Positions 62,562 through 64,000 of a stretch of 64,000 nucleotides of DNA are shown in pieces (within the stretch, counting starts at the first letter, position 1; each line of letters starts with the position of its first letter). The stretch comes from Cupriavidus sp. D384 (GTDB lineage Bacteria > Pseudomonadota > Gammaproteobacteria > Burkholderiales > Burkholderiaceae). The notes beneath the pieces were generated by a model. It did not search any database, was not told where the DNA came from, and saw nothing but the letters and a program-made list of their open reading frames with translations. The stretch lies in contig NZ_BBQI01000098.1 of the NCBI RefSeq assembly GCF_001652915.1, forward strand, positions 1 to 64,000. The letters are read 5' to 3'. The position numbers and the translations under genes were made by a program.

Positions 62562-63233
62562 ATGCGCATCCTCCTTGTCGAAGATGAAGGCACACTGGCC
62601 GCCCAGCTTGCGCAGGCACTGACCCAGGCCGGCTACGCGGTGGATCATGCCGCCGACGGCATCGACGCCGAACACCTGGGCGCCGAACATCCCTATGACA
62701 CGGTCGTGCTCGACCTGGGCCTGCCCCGGCTCGACGGCCTGACCGTACTCAAGCGCTGGCGCCAGGCCGGCAACGATGTACCGGTGCTGATCCTGACCGC
62801 GCGCGACAGCTGGGTGGAGAAGGTGGAGGGTATCGACGCCGGCGCCGACGACTACCTGACCAAGCCGTTCCGCACCGAAGAACTGCTGGCGCGCATCCGC
62901 GCGCTGATCCGTCGGTCTGCCGGCCGCACTTCGCCCACGCTGGCCTGCGGCCCCGTGCTGCTGGCGCCCGGCAGCGGCCAGGTCAGCGTGCACGGCAACC
63001 CGGTCACGCTGACCGCGCACGAGTTCAAGGTGCTGGACTACCTGATGCACCACCAGGGCACCATCGTCAGCAAGACCACGCTGACCGAGCATATCTACGC
63101 GCAGGATTTCGACCGCGACAGCAATACCATCGAGGTCTTCGTGGGGCGCCTGCGCCGCAAGCTGGGCGTCGACGTTATCGAGACCGTGCGGGGCCTGGGC
63201 TACCGCATGCGGCCGCCGGCCGACGCCGCATGA
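62562..63233 (+). CDS. OmpR-family response regulator
   Basis: The 223-residue protein has a receiver with phosphorylation site D51 in VVLDLGLPRLDG and conserved K101 in YLTKPF, and a winged-helix output domain (LTAHEFKVLDYLMHHQGTIVSKTTLTEHIY, NTIEVFVGRLRRKLG). It resembles QseB/PmrA-type regulators. The kinase gene overlaps its end by 4 bases, and a phased direct repeat upstream of the operon may be its own site. Confidence 0.94.
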   Translation: MRILLVEDEGTLAAQLAQALTQAGYAVDHAADGIDAEHLGAEHPYDTVVLDLGLPRLDGLTVLKRWRQAGNDVPVLILTARDSWVEKVEGIDAGADDYLTKPFRTEELLARIRALIRRSAGRTSPTLACGPVLLAPGSGQVSVHGNPVTLTAHEFKVLDYLMHHQGTIVSKTTLTEHIYAQDFDRDSNTIEVFVGRLRRKLGVDVIETVRGLGYRMRPPADAA

Positions 63234-64000
63234 AGCGCGCCTCGATCGCCCGGCGCCTGCTGGGCATTGCCACGCTGTGGATCGCGGGCACGCTGTGCAC
63301 CACCGGCTGGCTGCTGGACACGCTGTTCGGCCGTCACGTCGACCGCACCTATATCGCCGAACTCGACCGCGACCTGACCAGCCTGACCGCCGCGCTCGAA
63401 TGGCGCGCCGACGGCAAGCTGGAACTGACCCGCCAGCCGGCCGATCCGCGCTTCGAACTGCCCTATGCCGGGGCCTACTGGCAGGCGTCGTCGGGCACCC
63501 AGACGCTGCGCTCGCGTTCGCTCTGGGATGTCGATATCCCCGTGGCCGTGGAACGCCGGGTTGGCGAGGGCGAAGCCGATATCCGCGTGGGGCCGCGCGA
63601 CCAGTCGCTGCTGGTGAAATCGCGCCGGCTGCAACTGACCGGCGCCGATGCCCCGGTCGACATCACCGTGGCGCTGGACCGCACCGAGCTGCGGCAGGCC
63701 AAGCGATCGTTCCGGCATCTGCTGTGGCTGTCGCTGGGCGTGCTGGGCCTGGGCATCCTGGGCGCGGTATGGGCGCAGATCCGCTTCGGGCTGGCACCGT
63801 TGTCGCGGCTGCGCGCGGCGGTGGCACGGCTGCAGGCGGGCCAGGCGCCGACGCTGCAGGGCGCGTGGCCGGCCGAAGTACAGCCGCTGGTGGACGAGAT
63901 CCACCTGTTGCTGCGCCGCAATCATGAGGCGGTGGAGCGCTCGCGCCGCCAGGCGGCAGACCTTGCGCATGCGGTCAAGACGCCGCTCGCCATCCTGGCG
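63230..64000 (+). CDS. Sensor histidine kinase, partial (cut by window edge)
   Basis: The first 257 residues are visible: a first helix (RRLLGIATLWIAGTLCTTGWLL), a periplasmic sensor region of about 130 residues, a second helix (LLWLSLGVLGLGILGAVWAQI), a HAMP-like linker, and the H-box DLAHAVKTPLAILA with phospho-acceptor H247. The ATP-binding domain lies beyond the edge. Cognate partner of the adjacent response regulator; the PepSY protein is a likely modulator. Confidence 0.92.
   Translation, partial: MKRASIARRLLGIATLWIAGTLCTTGWLLDTLFGRHVDRTYIAELDRDLTSLTAALEWRADGKLELTRQPADPRFELPYAGAYWQASSGTQTLRSRSLWDVDIPVAVERRVGEGEADIRVGPRDQSLLVKSRRLQLTGADAPVDITVALDRTELRQAKRSFRHLLWLSLGVLGLGILGAVWAQIRFGLAPLSRLRAAVARLQAGQAPTLQGAWPAEVQPLVDEIHLLLRRNHEAVERSRRQAADLAHAVKTPLAILA

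Overview
The window is GC-rich, densely coded chromosomal DNA. It looks like a betaproteobacterium of the Burkholderiaceae, most likely Cupriavidus or a close Ralstonia-type relative. This is inferred from Bug-type solute receptor, DUF4148, Omp32-like porin and DUF1254/DUF1214 proteins, beta-proteobacterial LexA, SoxR and RutR boxes, and the overall gene style. No insertion sequence, prophage, integrase, rRNA or CRISPR array was seen. The left edge cuts the last gene of an arn operon and the right edge cuts a sensor kinase.

Region by region. (1) 1-5254, minus strand: a lipid A L-Ara4N operon in the order arnT-arnE-arnB-arnC-arnA(formyltransferase)-arnA(decarboxylase), with arnA split into two genes. 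(2) 5.6-9.3 kb: exported hypothetical proteins, one with tandem FDPYSQGAK repeats, an amino-acid-binding protein and a membrane acyltransferase. (3) 9.5-19.7 kb: a pyrimidine operon reading rightward: a GTP cyclohydrolase II-like protein (URC1 type), DUF1688 (URC4 type), upp, a RutR-like repressor, a BMP-type nucleoside ABC transporter (four genes) and cytosine deaminase. A near-consensus RutR operator overlaps the predicted promoter. (4) 19.8-21.4 kb: tRNA-Leu(CAG), followed by a 63-bp direct repeat of its own 3' end and terminator, a hypothetical envelope protein and tRNA-Arg(ACG). (5) 21.7-33.4 kb: a DUF1254 lipoprotein, TonB receptor, metE/metR with a MetR box, two Lrp regulators around a DMT exporter, an Fe-S type uracil-DNA glycosylase, msrA and a RelE/XRE toxin-antitoxin pair. 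(6) 33.6-39.5 kb: a 1953-residue protein made of two fused UvrA copies, behind a LexA box. (7) 39.5-44.8 kb: TetR and porin genes diverging around a 14-bp inverted repeat, then HxlR, a lipoprotein and an MFS exporter. (8) 45-50.8 kb: a cluster of two paralogous BON-domain proteins with long disordered N-termini and six small hydrophilic or exported proteins. (9) 50.8-60 kb: PIG-L deacetylase, a RidA-like gene behind a SoxR-type 19-bp-spacer promoter, soxR, DUF4148, a Bug receptor, serA, an SMP-30 lactonase, a polysaccharide-lyase-like protein with duplicated C-terminal domains and a SphA-type outer-membrane protein. (10) 60.2-64 kb: a PHP-domain lipoprotein and a PepSY/response-regulator/sensor-kinase operon.

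The clearest functional units are the pyrimidine uptake and catabolism operon, where the import system, cytosine deaminase, Upp and URC enzymes plausibly form one route from external nucleobases into the URC pathway under RutR control; the SOS-linked double UvrA; and the SoxR-RidA pair. The least understood is the BON/small-protein cluster at 45-50.8 kb. Coordinates, motifs and residue positions were read from the sequence by hand; family assignments rest on motif recognition without database searches.
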